Source: Erythrobacteraceae bacterium (GTDB lineage: Bacteria > Pseudomonadota > Alphaproteobacteria > Sphingomonadales > Sphingomonadaceae). From it: a stretch of 64,000 nt of DNA. This document shows positions 1 through 8,451 of this stretch, piece by piece. The stretch covers positions 29,904 through 93,903 of the forward strand of contig JAIXPX010000017.1 in NCBI GenBank assembly GCA_027486035.1. Direction: 5' to 3'. The translations under genes were made by a program, and so were the position numbers. The notes beneath the pieces were generated by a model that saw nothing but the letters and a program-made list of their open reading frames with translations, was not told the DNA's origin and made no database searches. The first letter of the stretch is position 1; the number at the start of each line of letters is the position of its first letter.

Positions 1-205
1 TCTGCTCCTCGCTCAGGGCAGGTGCGAGGGCGCGGACAGCGGCGGGCAGACTGAGGCCGACGATCCGGCGCACGGCGTGATTGTCGGGCGCGGCCAACCC
101 TGCGCGGGTGAAGGCGCGTTCCATCGCCCAGCACACGTCGGCCTGCCCATCGACCAGCGTGCCGTCGCAGTCGAACACGGCAAGGCGCACGGGGCGACGG
201 GTCAT
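1..205 (-). CDS. HAD-family phosphatase, partial (Gph-like)
   Basis: N-terminal 68 residues of a haloacid-dehalogenase-type hydrolase; the rest lies beyond the left edge. Residues 9-18 read AVFDCDGTLV, the class motif I DxDGT(L/V) with the nucleophilic Asp12 and general acid Asp14, and are followed by the helical cap region expected of phosphoglycolate-phosphatase-like (subfamily IA) enzymes. The start ATG overlaps the stop of the upstream PaiB-like gene by 4 bases (ATGA), so it is the last visible gene of a four-gene minus-strand operon. The substrate cannot be told from this fragment. Confidence 0.8.
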   Translation of the reverse strand, partial: MTRRPVRLAVFDCDGTLVDGQADVCWAMERAFTRAGLAAPDNHAVRRIVGLSLPAAVRALAPALSEEQ

Positions 206-801
206 TCCGGCAGCTCCCGCACGAGATGGGCTAGGGCGGCATGGCCGGCAGCGTCCAGCCCCTCGGCGATCCGCGCGCGATCTTCGGCGGTCTTGTTCTG
301 CGACAGCTTGAGCGTCGGGCGCCAGGCCAGCACCTCCATCTCGAACCCGGTGATGCCGCGAAACAGCCCGCTCCACACCCTGGCCGAGGACTCCTCTGCC
401 CGCCATGGTTCGCCTTCGAGCCGCTCCTCGTGCTTGGCGATGGCGGCGTGGAGGAAGGCTTCGAGCCCCTCGTCGGCCATGCGCCGCACCCGGCCTTCGA
501 GCTCGAGCGCGACGTAGTCCCACGTCGGCACCGTGTCGCGGCCCGCATACCAGCGGGGCGAGACATAGGCATCGGGGCCATTGACCACGATCAGCGCCGT
601 GCTGCCGTCGAGGTGGCGCGTCAGGGTATTGCCGCGCGCGAGGTGGAACTGCACCGCCCCGTCGCCCGTGGTCAGAAGCGGGGTGTGGGCGACCCGGGGC
701 CCGTCCGGGGTCTGGGCGAAGACCATGCCGAAGCCGATTTCCGCGATCAGGCTCTCGCACAGGGCGCGGTCATCGGTGCGGTAGAGCGGGTTGGGGTGCA
801 T
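202..801 (-). CDS. PaiB-family FMN-binding protein
   Basis: 199 residues. It begins MHPNPLYRTDDRAL and contains VVNGPDAYVSPRWY and VPTWDYVALELEGR, the hallmark segments of the PaiB/FMN-binding split-barrel family; PaiB of Bacillus was described as a negative regulator of sporulation and protease genes. A DNA-binding role in proteobacteria is not established, so a flavin-dependent oxidoreductase role is equally possible. The start was chosen because MHPNP is the family N-terminus and its ATG overlaps the stop of the upstream pseudouridine synthase by one base (TGATG), implying translational coupling. No transmembrane segment. Confidence 0.85.
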   Translation of the reverse strand: MHPNPLYRTDDRALCESLIAEIGFGMVFAQTPDGPRVAHTPLLTTGDGAVQFHLARGNTLTRHLDGSTALIVVNGPDAYVSPRWYAGRDTVPTWDYVALELEGRVRRMADEGLEAFLHAAIAKHEERLEGEPWRAEESSARVWSGLFRGITGFEMEVLAWRPTLKLSQNKTAEDRARIAEGLDAAGHAALAHLVRELPE

Positions 802-1988
802 CAGCGCCCCTTGCTCTTGGGCTTGCCCTTCGGCTTCGCCTTGGGCTTGGCATTGGCAGCGCCGCGGGCCCGGCGAGGGGCGCGGGTTTCCTTCCTCGCC
901 TGCTTGAAGTGGCGGCGGGCGGCCTGCTTTTTCTCCTCGGCGGTCTTCTCCGGCACTTCCTCGCGCAAGGGCGAAGCGTCGGAGAGCGCCGGGTCGAAGC
1001 CCAGCACTTCCATGCTCGCCGCGAAGTGCGGCGGAAGCTCTGCCGTCACGTCGAGCTTGCCGCCGGTTCCCTCTCTCGCCTTGGGCTCGGAGATGATGAG
1101 TCGCCGCGCGTGCAGGTGCATCTTGCGGCTGACCGCGCCGGTGAGGAAGGCGTCCGGCCCGCCATACTTGCCGTCGCCCACGATCGGATGGCCGATCGCC
1201 GCCATGTGGACGCGCAGCTGGTGGGTGCGGCCGGTGAGCGGTTCGAGCTCGACCCAGGCGGCGCGCTGGCCGGCGCGCTCGACCACGCGGTAGCGGGTCT
1301 TGGCTGCCGCGCCGTTTTCCTCGTCGATATGCATCTTCTCGCCGCCCGTGCCCGGCTGCTTGGCGAGAGGGGCGTCGATCACGCCCTCGGCGAGGCTCGG
1401 GACACCGACGACCAGTGCCCAATAGACCTTTCGCGCGCTGCGGCTCGCAAACCTCTTGGAAAAACTCGCCGCGCTGCCCGGCGTGCGGGCGATCAGCAGC
1501 ACGCCCGAGGTGTCCTTGTCGAGCCGGTGGACGAGGCGGGGGCGAGGGGTGCGCTCGTCCTCGACGAAGGCATCGAGCAGGCCATCGACGTGCTTGGTCG
1601 TCTTGCTCCCGCCTTGCGTGGCGAGGCCGGGGGGCTTGTTGAGCACGATCGCGGTGGGCGTCTCGCGGATCACCATGTCGCGCGCCTCGGCGATCTGTTC
1701 GGGCGTTAGCGGACGCGCGCGCGGAGTTGCTACCTTGCGCGGGGCATCCTCGCCGTTCCCCGGTCCCTGGGGCGGCACGCGCAGCACCTGCCCCGCCGCG
1801 AGGCGATCCTCTGGCTTGGCGCGCTTGCCGTCGACCCGGATCTGGCCGGTGCGTGCCCAGCGCGAGACCGTGGCAAAGCCGATCTGCGGCAGATTGCGCT
1901 TGAACCAGCGGTCGAGGCGGATGCCCTCGTCATCCTCGCCCACGGTGAACTGGCGGACGTTGTCGGAAGGGGTGCCCGGGTCGGTCAT
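801..1988 (-). CDS. rluC: RluC/RluD-family 23S rRNA pseudouridine synthase
   Basis: 395 residues. An S4 RNA-binding domain at about 15-75 (RLDRWFKRNLP, then VDGKRAKPEDRL) precedes the catalytic domain, with HRLDKDTSGVLL at about 154-165 carrying the catalytic Asp157. The later GRTHQLRVHMA and HPIVGDGKYGG motifs are intact. It isomerises specific uridines in large-subunit rRNA. The C-terminal tail after about residue 345 is rich in Lys and Arg, typical of alphaproteobacterial members and probably RNA-binding. The start ATG overlaps the crcB stop by 4 bases. RluC versus RluD specificity cannot be fixed from sequence inspection alone. Confidence 0.85.
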   Translation of the reverse strand: MTDPGTPSDNVRQFTVGEDDEGIRLDRWFKRNLPQIGFATVSRWARTGQIRVDGKRAKPEDRLAAGQVLRVPPQGPGNGEDAPRKVATPRARPLTPEQIAEARDMVIRETPTAIVLNKPPGLATQGGSKTTKHVDGLLDAFVEDERTPRPRLVHRLDKDTSGVLLIARTPGSAASFSKRFASRSARKVYWALVVGVPSLAEGVIDAPLAKQPGTGGEKMHIDEENGAAAKTRYRVVERAGQRAAWVELEPLTGRTHQLRVHMAAIGHPIVGDGKYGGPDAFLTGAVSRKMHLHARRLIISEPKAREGTGGKLDVTAELPPHFAASMEVLGFDPALSDASPLREEVPEKTAEEKKQAARRHFKQARKETRAPRRARGAANAKPKAKPKGKPKSKGR

Positions 1989-2398
1989 TGGACGCTCTGT
2001 GCGGCGAGCAGGCCGACGATCACGGCCGCCATCCCGGCCGCCAGAGAGGCCGCGGCATAGCCTGCCGCAAGTCCCATCTGCCCCCGGTGGAGCAACGTCA
2101 CCAGTTCGGAGGAAAAGGCGCTGAAAGTGGTAAAGCCGCCGAGCAGTCCGACGCCGACCAGCAGGTGCGCGCTTTCGGCGCTCTGCTCGGCCATGGTGCC
2201 GCGCGCGAGCCAGCCGAGCAGCGCTCCCATCGCCAGGCTGCCCGCGACGTTGACCGCGAGCGTCCCCCAGGGGAAGGTATTGCCCTGCCCTGCTAGTGTG
2301 CTCACCGCACGGCCGACATGATAGCGCAGCAGCGAGCCCACCGCGCCGCCCAAGGCGACGTTCAATGAGGCTGCGATTGGGGAGATTTCACCTGCCAT
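1985..2398 (-). CDS. crcB: CrcB/FluC fluoride ion channel
   Basis: 137 residues with four hydrophobic helices, the size of a Fluc dimer subunit. The GGAVGSLLRYHVGR segment near the N-terminus (about 17-30) and GLLGGFTTFSAFSSE at about 84-98 are the family signatures; the TTFS phenylalanine region lines the fluoride pore. It exports cytoplasmic fluoride passively as a dual-topology dimer. It is the first gene of the minus-strand operon crcB-rluC-paiB-HAD, in which every junction overlaps. No fluoride riboswitch was recognised in the roughly 220 bases upstream, which separate it from the divergent rpsU. Confidence 0.9.
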   Translation of the reverse strand: MAGEISPIAASLNVALGGAVGSLLRYHVGRAVSTLAGQGNTFPWGTLAVNVAGSLAMGALLGWLARGTMAEQSAESAHLLVGVGLLGGFTTFSAFSSELVTLLHRGQMGLAAGYAAASLAAGMAAVIVGLLAAQSVQ

Positions 2399-2618
2399 TG
2401 CGCGGCCATAGCGAGGGCGGGGCGCTCTGCCTAGCGCAGCGAGGGCGCTTTCGCGCTGCCTGACGGCTTGCCTTTGGAGCGCTGTTGGACTATCGGGGCG
2501 CGGTTTGGAGGGCGGCTCCCCTGGAGAATCGCCCGGTTTTCATTGGAAATTCATCGCGCACCCCCGCGCAGAATCACGGCGGGGCTCTGCGCGTTTGGAC
2601 ATGAGGTAGTCGTCGTTT

Positions 2619-2825
2619 ATGCAAATCATGGTTCGGGATAACAATGTCGATCAGGCCCTGCGCGCGCTCAAGAAGAAGCTGCAGCGCGAAGGCGTTTATC
2701 GCGAAATGAAGCTGCGTCGCCACTACGAGAAGCCGTCGGAGAAGCGCGCCCGCGAAAAGGCGGCTGCCGTGCGCCGCGCCCGCAAGATGGAGCGCAAGCG
2801 GATGGAGCGCGACGGGAGCAAGTAA
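2619..2825 (+). CDS. rpsU: 30S ribosomal protein S21
   Basis: 68 residues, extremely rich in Lys and Arg, starting [20 protein letters not shown], as in alphaproteobacterial bS21. S21 binds the small subunit near the anti-Shine-Dalgarno helix and helps initiation. It stands alone, divergent from crcB, and is followed about 65 bases later by a clear intrinsic terminator, so it is probably monocistronic. Start: a GAGGT ribosome-binding element precedes the ATG. Confidence 0.96.
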   Translation: MQIMVRDNNVDQALRALKKKLQREGVYREMKLRRHYEKPSEKRAREKAAAVRRARKMERKRMERDGSK

Positions 2826-2889
2826 TCCCGTCCTCGGGCGTGTCTCCTTCGCGGGAACCGCTTGAATCCCCCTTTCCGATCAGCCATCA

Positions 2890-2917
2890 GGGCGCGGTTT
2901 CAACCCCGCGCCCTTTT
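2890..2917 (+). terminator. Intrinsic terminator downstream of rpsU
   Basis: Perfect 8-bp inverted repeat GGGCGCGG / CCGCGCCC with an 8-base loop, followed directly by TTTT. It sits between rpsU and the FKBP gene, both on the plus strand, so it should end the rpsU transcript. Confidence 0.8.
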
Positions 2918-2967
2918 GTCGTCATAAAACCGCAGCGCCTGTCGCGCGGACCAGCAGGACCCAGACC

Positions 2968-3555
2968 ATGACCGAGATTACCCGCGTTCCCATCCAGCCT
3001 GTCGCCAAGGGCTCGCTCACCAAGCTGTGGATCGGCGTTGTTCTCGCCGTGCTGGTCGGGGCGGGTATCGCCTGGTCGGCGGTGCCGCGCGGCCTTAGCG
3101 TCGATACCGAGGTTGCCGGCACCGGGCCGAAGGTGGCGGTCGGCGACGTGGTCTTCATCAAGTACAAGGGCAAGCTCGCCAAGGACGGGACGGTGTTCGA
3201 CGAATCGCAGGACATCCCCCTGCCGATCGAGGGCCTGTTCCCGGCCGGCAATCCCTTCCCGGTCGAGGAAGGTGCCACGATCCCGGGCTTCTTCAACGGC
3301 CTCCAGCAGATGCAGAAGGGCGGCAAGTATACGCTCTTCATTCCTGCCGATCAGGCCTATGGCGCCTCGCCGCAACCGGGCTCGCCGATCCCGCCCAACG
3401 CCGATCTCGAATTCGAGATCGAGGTGGTGGACATCATGAGCCGCGCGACCTTCGACCGGAACCTCAAGATCCTCCAGCAGGCGATGCAGGAGCGTATGGG
3501 GCAGCAGCAGGGCGGCGCTCCGGCTGGTGCGCCCGCCGCCCCCCCGGTCCAGTAA
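2968..3555 (+). CDS. Membrane-anchored FKBP-type peptidyl-prolyl isomerase
   Basis: 195 residues. An N-terminal cytoplasmic stretch is followed by one hydrophobic segment (about 16-34, [17 protein letters not shown]) that acts as a signal anchor, placing the FKBP domain (about 45-155) in the periplasm. The domain shows [16 protein letters not shown], the [13 protein letters not shown] segment and the YGA...[14 protein letters not shown] ending of active FKBPs. The C-terminal tail is a Gln/Gly/Pro/Ala-rich low-complexity stretch. It catalyses proline cis-trans isomerisation during folding of exported proteins. It lies just upstream of gatC with only 13 bases between, so the two may be cotranscribed. 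Confidence 0.9.
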   Translation: MTEITRVPIQPVAKGSLTKLWIGVVLAVLVGAGIAWSAVPRGLSVDTEVAGTGPKVAVGDVVFIKYKGKLAKDGTVFDESQDIPLPIEGLFPAGNPFPVEEGATIPGFFNGLQQMQKGGKYTLFIPADQAYGASPQPGSPIPPNADLEFEIEVVDIMSRATFDRNLKILQQAMQERMGQQQGGAPAGAPAAPPVQ

Positions 3556-3568
3556 GGGCGAGGGCCAG

Positions 3569-3871
3569 ATGTCGGTCGACAAGGCAACCGTGGCCAAGAT
3601 CGCGAACCTCGCGCGTATCCGCATGGATGACGCCGCGCTCGAGCGCATGGTGCCCGAGCTCAACGGGATCCTGCAATGGGTCGAGCAGCTTGGTGAGGTG
3701 AACACGGCGGGCATCGAGCCGATGGCCGCGGTGATCCCCAACACCCTGCGCCTGCGCGAGGACGTGGTCGATGCCGACCCGCTGACCGGTGGCGGCAGGC
3801 AGGCCGATGTGCTCGCCAATGCGCCCGCTGCCGAGCACGGCTTCTTCGGGGTTCCGAAGGTGATCGAGTGA
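3569..3871 (+). CDS. gatC: Asp-tRNA(Asn)/Glu-tRNA(Gln) amidotransferase subunit C
   Basis: 100 residues, the usual GatC length. [16 protein letters not shown] at the N-terminus and [31 protein letters not shown] and [13 protein letters not shown] further on are the family landmarks. GatC wraps around GatA and GatB and stabilises the amidotransferase that converts misacylated Glu-tRNA(Gln) or Asp-tRNA(Asn). The ATG was chosen at MSVDKATV; 14 upstream in-frame codons look non-conserved. It is followed by gatA across a 127-base spacer that holds two identical hairpins. Confidence 0.93.
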   Translation: MSVDKATVAKIANLARIRMDDAALERMVPELNGILQWVEQLGEVNTAGIEPMAAVIPNTLRLREDVVDADPLTGGGRQADVLANAPAAEHGFFGVPKVIE

Positions 3872-3893
3872 TTTTCCGGTGTCCGCCCTTATC

Positions 3894-3915
3894 CCCCTCC
3901 CGCTCGCGGGAGGGG
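3894..3915. repeat. REP-like palindrome, copy 1
   Basis: Arms CCCCTCCCGC and GCGGGAGGGG are perfectly complementary around a 2-base loop. The same 10-bp arms recur at 3970-3991, so this is a repeated element rather than a chance hairpin. It lacks a T tract and lies inside the gatC-gatA operon spacer. Confidence 0.6.
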
Positions 3916-3969
3916 TAAGGGGTGGGCACGAACAACAAAACCCCCGCGTGCGGTCAGGCCCAACCCCGG

Positions 3970-3991
3970 CCCCTCCCGCAGGCGGGAGGGG
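3970..3991. repeat. REP-like palindrome, copy 2
   Basis: Identical arms to the element at 3894-3915, with AG instead of TC in the loop. It ends 7 bases before the gatA start codon and includes the GGAGGGG that serves as the gatA ribosome-binding site, so folding could mask that site. Confidence 0.6.
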
Positions 3992-3998
3992 AGATAAA

Positions 3999-5480
3999 AT
4001 GACTGACCTCACCTCTCTCGGCGTCAAGGACATCCGCGATGGTGTCGCCAAGGGCGATTTCACCGCGCGCGAAGTGGCCGAGGCGTTCAATACCGCCGTG
4101 GCCGAGGCTGCGGCCCTGAACGCCTTCATCGTCACCACCCCCGACCACGCGCTCGCTGCTGCCGACAAGGTCGACGCGGCGCGTGCGGCGGGCGAGACGC
4201 TGGGCGCGATGGCGGGCGTGCCGATCGGCATGAAGGACCTGTTCGCCACGAACGGCGTCCAGACCACCGCGGCGAGCCACATCCTCGAAGGCTTCACCCC
4301 CCGCTACGAAAGCACCGTCAGCCAGAAGCTGTGGGATGCAGGCGCGGGGATGCTGGGCAAGCTCAACCTCGACCAGTTCGCCATGGGCTCGTCCAACGAG
4401 ACCTCCTATTTCGGCAATGTCACCTCGCCGTGGAAGAAGGCCGGGTCGAACGCCGCCATGTCGCCCGGCGGCTCTTCGGGTGGCTCCTCCGCTGCCGTCG
4501 CCGCGCGCATTGCACCGGCTGCGACCGGGACCGACACCGGCGGCTCGATCCGCCAGCCTGCGGCCTTCACCGGCATCTGCGGGATCAAGCCGACCTATGG
4601 CCGCTGCTCGCGCTGGGGCGTTGTCGCCTTTGCCTCCAGCCTCGATCAGGCCGGCCCCATGGCGCGCTCGGTCGAGGACTGCGCGATCATGCTCGGCGCG
4701 ATGGCGGGCTTTGATCCGAAGGATGCGACCAGCCTCCAGATGGACGTGCCCGACTGGGAAGCTGCCCTGAACTCCGACCTGCGCGGCAAGAAGGTCGGCA
4801 TCCCGCGCGAATACCGCATGGAGGGCACCGATCAGGCGATCCTCGATTCGTGGGAGCAGGGCAAGGCGTGGCTCAAGGACGCGGGCGCCGAGATCGTCGA
4901 TGTTGCGCTGCCGCACACCAAATATGCGCTCCCCGCCTATTACATCGTCGCGCCTGCCGAAGCGTCGAGCAACCTCGCCCGCTATGACGGGGTGCGTTAC
5001 GGCCTTCGTGACCTTCCCGATGGTGTCGGCCTTCAGGACATGTACGCCGCCACCCGCGCCGCCGGCTTCGGCGACGAGGTCAAGCGCCGCATCCTGATCG
5101 GCACCTATGTGCTCTCGGCGGGCTTCTATGATGCCTATTACACCCAGGCCCAGAAGATCCGCGCTCTCGTGGCCCGGGATTTCGAGCGGGCGTTCCAGGA
5201 GTGCGACGTGATCCTTGCGCCGACGACGCCGACGGCGAGCTTCCCGCTGGGGTCGATGAACGAAGACCCGCTGACGATGTATCTCAACGACGTCTTCGCC
5301 GTGCCCGCCAGCCTAGCAGGCCTCCCGGCAATGAGCGTGCCTGCGACGCTCAACGCCGACGGGTTGCCCCTCGGCCTCCAGCTGGTCGGACGACCCTTCG
5401 ACGAGCAGGGCGTGCTGAACGCGGGCCTCGCCATCCAGCAGCGCGCGGGCTTCACCGCGAAGCCGGAGAAGTGGTGGTGA
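3999..5480 (+). CDS. gatA: Asp-tRNA(Asn)/Glu-tRNA(Gln) amidotransferase subunit A
   Basis: 493 residues; start taken at [11 protein letters not shown] rather than the in-frame ATG at 3879, whose 40 extra residues come from the repeat-rich spacer. The amidase-signature triad is visible: the Lys in GMKDLFAT (about residue 80), then the Ser-rich [15 protein letters not shown] and [11 protein letters not shown] segments (about 155-185) with the nucleophilic Ser. It hydrolyses glutamine to supply ammonia for transamidation of tRNA-bound Glu or Asp on GatB. Its TGA is overlapped by the start of the small membrane protein that follows. Confidence 0.95.
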   Translation: MTDLTSLGVKDIRDGVAKGDFTAREVAEAFNTAVAEAAALNAFIVTTPDHALAAADKVDAARAAGETLGAMAGVPIGMKDLFATNGVQTTAASHILEGFTPRYESTVSQKLWDAGAGMLGKLNLDQFAMGSSNETSYFGNVTSPWKKAGSNAAMSPGGSSGGSSAAVAARIAPAATGTDTGGSIRQPAAFTGICGIKPTYGRCSRWGVVAFASSLDQAGPMARSVEDCAIMLGAMAGFDPKDATSLQMDVPDWEAALNSDLRGKKVGIPREYRMEGTDQAILDSWEQGKAWLKDAGAEIVDVALPHTKYALPAYYIVAPAEASSNLARYDGVRYGLRDLPDGVGLQDMYAATRAAGFGDEVKRRILIGTYVLSAGFYDAYYTQAQKIRALVARDFERAFQECDVILAPTTPTASFPLGSMNEDPLTMYLNDVFAVPASLAGLPAMSVPATLNADGLPLGLQLVGRPFDEQGVLNAGLAIQQRAGFTAKPEKWW

Positions 5481-5638
5481 TCGCCGACACGCCGCTGTGG
5501 ATCGCCGGGATCGGCATCATGTTGGCGGTGCCGCTGACCTTCATGGTCGCCAATTGGGTGAGAAAACACGTCGATCACGGCGAAATGCGCTTCGGGCCGG
5601 ATGGCAAGGTGATCGAGGACGACAAGAACAAGTCCTGA
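5477..5638 (+). CDS. Small single-span membrane protein between gatA and gatB
   Basis: 53 residues with GTG start overlapping the gatA stop (GTGA); two further GTG codons just upstream are alternatives. One hydrophobic helix (about 7-27, [20 protein letters not shown]) is followed by a charged tail [20 protein letters not shown]. Codon-level GC bias and in-operon position support a real gene. No function is recognised. It could be an inner-membrane peptide coupled to GatA translation, or simply a conserved passenger. Confidence 0.65.
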   Translation: MIADTPLWIAGIGIMLAVPLTFMVANWVRKHVDHGEMRFGPDGKVIEDDKNKS

Positions 5639-5644
5639 CCGTCA

Positions 5645-5740
5645 CCCCAGCGGTTGCGAAGCACAACCAAAGGTTGAACGCTGGGGCCTAGGGCGGCAAG
5701 GGCAACGCGTATTGGCTTGAGGTCCCAGCTTTCGCTGGGA
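5645..5740. repeat. Two hairpins in the spacer before gatB
   Basis: First hairpin: CCCCAGCG at 5645-5652 pairs with CGCTGGGG at 5679-5686. Second: TCCCAGC at 5723-5729 pairs with GCTGGGA at 5734-5740 across TTTC, followed by TGACGA, the form of dispersed sphingomonad palindromes. Neither has a T tract, so read-through into gatB is expected. Confidence 0.45.
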
Positions 5741-5756
5741 TGACGAGGAAAGTGCT

Positions 5757-7253
5757 ATGACGAGTTACCGCATCCAGGGCGCAACCGGCGAATGGGAGGT
5801 CGTGATCGGCCTTGAAGTCCATGCGCAGGTCACCTCCAACGCCAAGCTGTTCAGCGGCGCTGCGACCGCCTTTGGCGCAGAACCCAACGCGCAGGTCTCC
5901 CTTGTCGATGCCGCGATGCCGGGGATGCTGCCCGTGCCCAACCGCGAATGCATCCGCCAGGCGGTGCGCACCGGGATGGCGATCGAGGCGGAGATCAACC
6001 GCTGGAGCCGCTTCGACCGCAAGAACTACTTCTATGCCGACCTGCCGCAGGGCTACCAGATCAGCCAGCTTTATCATCCGCTGGTGGGCGAAGGCTCGCT
6101 GCTGGTCGAGGCGGACGAGAAGGCCGGCATCGCGCAAGACAAGGTGATCGGGATCGAGCGCATCCATGTCGAGCAGGACGCGGGCAAGCTGATGCACGAC
6201 CAGCATCCGACCATGTCCTATGTCGATCTCAACCGTTCGGGCGTGGCGCTGATGGAGATCGTCTCCAAGCCCGACATGCGCTCGCCCGCCGAGGCGGGGG
6301 CCTACCTGCGCAAGCTGCGCGCGATCCTGCGCTATGTCGGCTCGTGCGATGGGAACATGGAAGAAGGCTCGATGCGCGCCGACGTCAACGTCTCGGTGCG
6401 CAAGGTGGGCGAGCCCTTCGGCACGCGGACCGAGACGAAGAACGTGAACTCGGTGCGCTTCGTCATGCAGGCGATCGAGCATGAGGCGATGCGGCAGGTC
6501 GATGTGCTGGAAGCGGGCGGAACGGTGGTCCAGGAGACGCGCCTGTTCGATCCCGGCACCGGCACGACCCGCACGATGCGCAGCAAGGAAGACGCGCACG
6601 ACTACCGCTACTTCCCCGATCCCGATCTGCTCCCGCTGGTGCTCGAGGATGATTTCCTCGCGGAATGCCGCGCCTCGCTTCCCGAGCTGCCCGACGCCAA
6701 GCGCAAGCGCTATGTCGAGGTGCTCGGCCTCACCCCCTACAATGCCCGCGAGCTGACCGCCGAGGTGGAAACTTTTGCCCGGTTTGAAACCCTGCTGGCC
6801 GAAACCGCCAAGGTGACGGGCAAGGGCGATGCGGATGTGGCGACGCAGGTCGCCAACTGGTCGCTTTCGGTTGCGCCGGGGGTGGTGAAGGCTTTGGGTG
6901 ACGAAGCCGACCTCGCCAACGCCACGGCCGCCGCACAGGCGAGCATCCTCGCGATGGCCGACAAGGGCGAGATCAGCGGCGGTCAGGCCAAGGAGATCTT
7001 CGAAATCGTCCTCAAGTCCGGCCGCGCGCCGGACGAGATCGCCGAGGCCGAGGGGTTGAAGCAGGTTTCCGACACCGGCGCGATCGAAGCCGCCGTCGAT
7101 ACGATCATCGCCGCCAATGCTGACAAGGTCGAACAGTACCGCGCCGGCAAGGAAGCGCTGTTCGGCTTCTTCGTCGGCCAGGTGATGAAGGCGATGCAGG
7201 GCAAGGCCAATCCGGGTGTGGTGAACCAGCTCCTCAAGGGCAAGCTGGGCTAG
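5757..7253 (+). CDS. gatB: Asp-tRNA(Asn)/Glu-tRNA(Gln) amidotransferase subunit B
   Basis: 498 residues. The catalytic cradle domain opens with [13 protein letters not shown] and contains [19 protein letters not shown] and [19 protein letters not shown], the GatB signatures that bind the tRNA 3' end and phosphorylate the misacylated carboxylate. The C-terminal YqeY-like tRNA-binding tail spans about 350-498 and ends [17 protein letters not shown]. It completes the GatCAB enzyme, which replaces GlnRS and/or AsnRS in this lineage. The gene follows a 118-base repeat-bearing spacer and is followed 14 bases later by trmL. Confidence 0.96.
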   Translation: MTSYRIQGATGEWEVVIGLEVHAQVTSNAKLFSGAATAFGAEPNAQVSLVDAAMPGMLPVPNRECIRQAVRTGMAIEAEINRWSRFDRKNYFYADLPQGYQISQLYHPLVGEGSLLVEADEKAGIAQDKVIGIERIHVEQDAGKLMHDQHPTMSYVDLNRSGVALMEIVSKPDMRSPAEAGAYLRKLRAILRYVGSCDGNMEEGSMRADVNVSVRKVGEPFGTRTETKNVNSVRFVMQAIEHEAMRQVDVLEAGGTVVQETRLFDPGTGTTRTMRSKEDAHDYRYFPDPDLLPLVLEDDFLAECRASLPELPDAKRKRYVEVLGLTPYNARELTAEVETFARFETLLAETAKVTGKGDADVATQVANWSLSVAPGVVKALGDEADLANATAAAQASILAMADKGEISGGQAKEIFEIVLKSGRAPDEIAEAEGLKQVSDTGAIEAAVDTIIAANADKVEQYRAGKEALFGFFVGQVMKAMQGKANPGVVNQLLKGKLG

Positions 7254-7267
7254 GGCGAGGCACCCGC

Positions 7268-7738
7268 GTGGGCCTCGCCCCGAAACTGGCGATCATCCTC
7301 GTCCAGCCCGAGATCCCCGGCAACACCGGCGCGGTCGGGCGCACCTGCGTGGCGCTCGATCTGGAGCTGATCCTGATCCACCCGCTGGGCTTCGAGATCA
7401 GCGACAAGCGGGTCAAGCGCTCGGGCCTCGACTACTGGCCGCATGTGCAGCTCACCGAATATGCCAGCTGGGACGCCTTCCTTGAAGCGCGCGCGCCGCG
7501 CGAGGACCAGCTGTTCCTGTTCGAGGAGTTCGGCGCGCGCTCGTTCTATGAGCCCGACTATCCCGAGGACGCCTTCCTGGTCTTCGGGCAGGAAACGAAG
7601 GGTATCCCGGAAGCGATCCTCGAACGGCACGAAGGGCGCCTGTTCAAGCTGCCGATGCGTTCGGACGTCATCCGCTCATTGAACCTTGCCAACACCGTTG
7701 CGGCGGCGGCCTATCAGGCGCTCAGAGGAAAGTTCTAG
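7268..7738 (+). CDS. trmL: tRNA (cytidine(34)-2'-O)-methyltransferase
   Basis: 156 residues, the compact single-domain SPOUT size of TrmL/YibK. Landmarks are ILVQPEIPGNTGAVGRTC near the N-terminus, the FGQETKGIPEAIL loop of the trefoil knot and the final RSLNLANTVAAAAYQAL SAM-binding motif. It 2'-O-methylates the wobble base of tRNA(Leu). The start is GTG; no upstream ATG lies in frame within the spacer after gatB, from which it is separated by 14 bases, suggesting cotranscription. Confidence 0.92.
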   Translation: MGLAPKLAIILVQPEIPGNTGAVGRTCVALDLELILIHPLGFEISDKRVKRSGLDYWPHVQLTEYASWDAFLEARAPREDQLFLFEEFGARSFYEPDYPEDAFLVFGQETKGIPEAILERHEGRLFKLPMRSDVIRSLNLANTVAAAAYQALRGKF

Positions 7739-7751
7739 GGCGAGGCAAGCT

Positions 7752-7916
7752 CTAGGCGCGCCGCTTGCCGACCAGCAGCCCCTTGGTGCCCGCGCCTTCA
7801 TAGTGCCAGTCGAAATCGGGCCAGTTCTGCTTCCAGCGCCGCGCCACGTAACGCTCGCCGGGCCGCGCGGGCTCGATCACATCGACGATCCTGTGGAGCA
7901 GGTAGGCGTCGGCCTA
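7752..7916 (-). pseudogene. 3' remnant of an unidentified gene
   Basis: On the minus strand a 54-codon stretch with normal high-GC codon use ends GTKGLLVGKRRA and a TAG at 7754-7752. Reading upstream, it hits an in-frame TAG at about 7914-7916 with no start codon between. The visible peptide (AYLLHRIVDVIEPARPGERY, then WPDFDWHYEG) looks like the C-terminus of a soluble enzyme, but no family is identified. The break coincides with the left edge of the AT-richer insert, so insertion probably removed the 5' part. Confidence 0.45.
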
Positions 7917-7993
7917 TCCCGCGCTGCGGGGTCGCATCTGATCGGGTGAGCGCTGCAGCGAGCATGCCTGAATCTCAACAAACCAGGGGTGAC

Positions 7994-8021
7994 TTGACAA
8001 ATTCAACGATGAAATCACAAT
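7994..8021 (+). promoter_or_regulatory. Predicted sigma70-type promoter of the lipoprotein operon
   Basis: A perfect -35 hexamer TTGACA (7994-7999), 16 bases, then CACAAT (8016-8021; 4 of 6 to TATAAT). A GGAGGA ribosome-binding site at 8035-8040 precedes the ATG at 8044. The next two genes follow closely, so one promoter could drive all three. Confidence 0.5.
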
Positions 8022-8043
8022 CACTTACGAGATTGGAGGACGC

Positions 8044-8451
8044 ATGACCAAGCTTACCAGAATGTCCATCGGGGCCATGGCATTTGCAGCCATGACAGCG
8101 TGCACCACGCCGGGACCGGGTCCAGTCGATCAAAGAAATAGCGCGTTAACCCAAGGTAACGTTCAGCTAAATCTGAAGGTCGGTGAAACCAGTAAGGCCG
8201 AGGTTTTGGAGAAATTTGGCTCGCCGAACATCACCACCCGTGATGCCTCTGGAAGCGAGGTATGGTCGTATCAGCGTCATGCGACAGTTTCTCAGAGTTC
8301 AAAATCGAGCAATTATTGGACAATTCTTCTCCTTGGAGGAAGCTCTTCGGTTTCTGGATTTTCTCAAAATACGAGAACCATGACTCTAATTATTAAATTT
8401 GATAAAAGCGATATCGTTTCAGATTTTCGGAGTCGTTCGAGTGACTTCTAA
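8044..8451 (+). CDS. BamE/SmpA-like outer-membrane lipoprotein
   Basis: 135 residues. A signal peptide ends in MTAC, a type II lipobox with Cys20. The mature part has LNLKVGETSKAEVLEKFGSP followed by a SGSEVWSYQ strand, which is the BamE/SmpA-OmlA two-helix, three-strand pattern (VGMTKAQVxxxLGxP in classical members). It is therefore probably an outer-membrane lipoprotein of the periplasmic side; whether it joins the BAM complex is unknown, and a house-keeping bamE would normally lie elsewhere. Base composition is clearly AT-richer than neighbours, suggesting transfer. The next gene begins within or just after its 3' end. Confidence 0.65.
   Translation: MTKLTRMSIGAMAFAAMTACTTPGPGPVDQRNSALTQGNVQLNLKVGETSKAEVLEKFGSPNITTRDASGSEVWSYQRHATVSQSSKSSNYWTILLLGGSSSVSGFSQNTRTMTLIIKFDKSDIVSDFRSRSSDF

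Larger units (their letters stand above)
7739..8043. other. Junction region between trmL and the AT-rich insert
   Basis: About 305 bases without an intact gene. The left 175 bases are GC-rich and hold the truncated minus-strand remnant; from about 7950 the composition turns AT-richer and contains the promoter and ribosome-binding site of the lipoprotein gene at 8044. No flanking direct repeat or integrase was seen. Confidence 0.6.
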
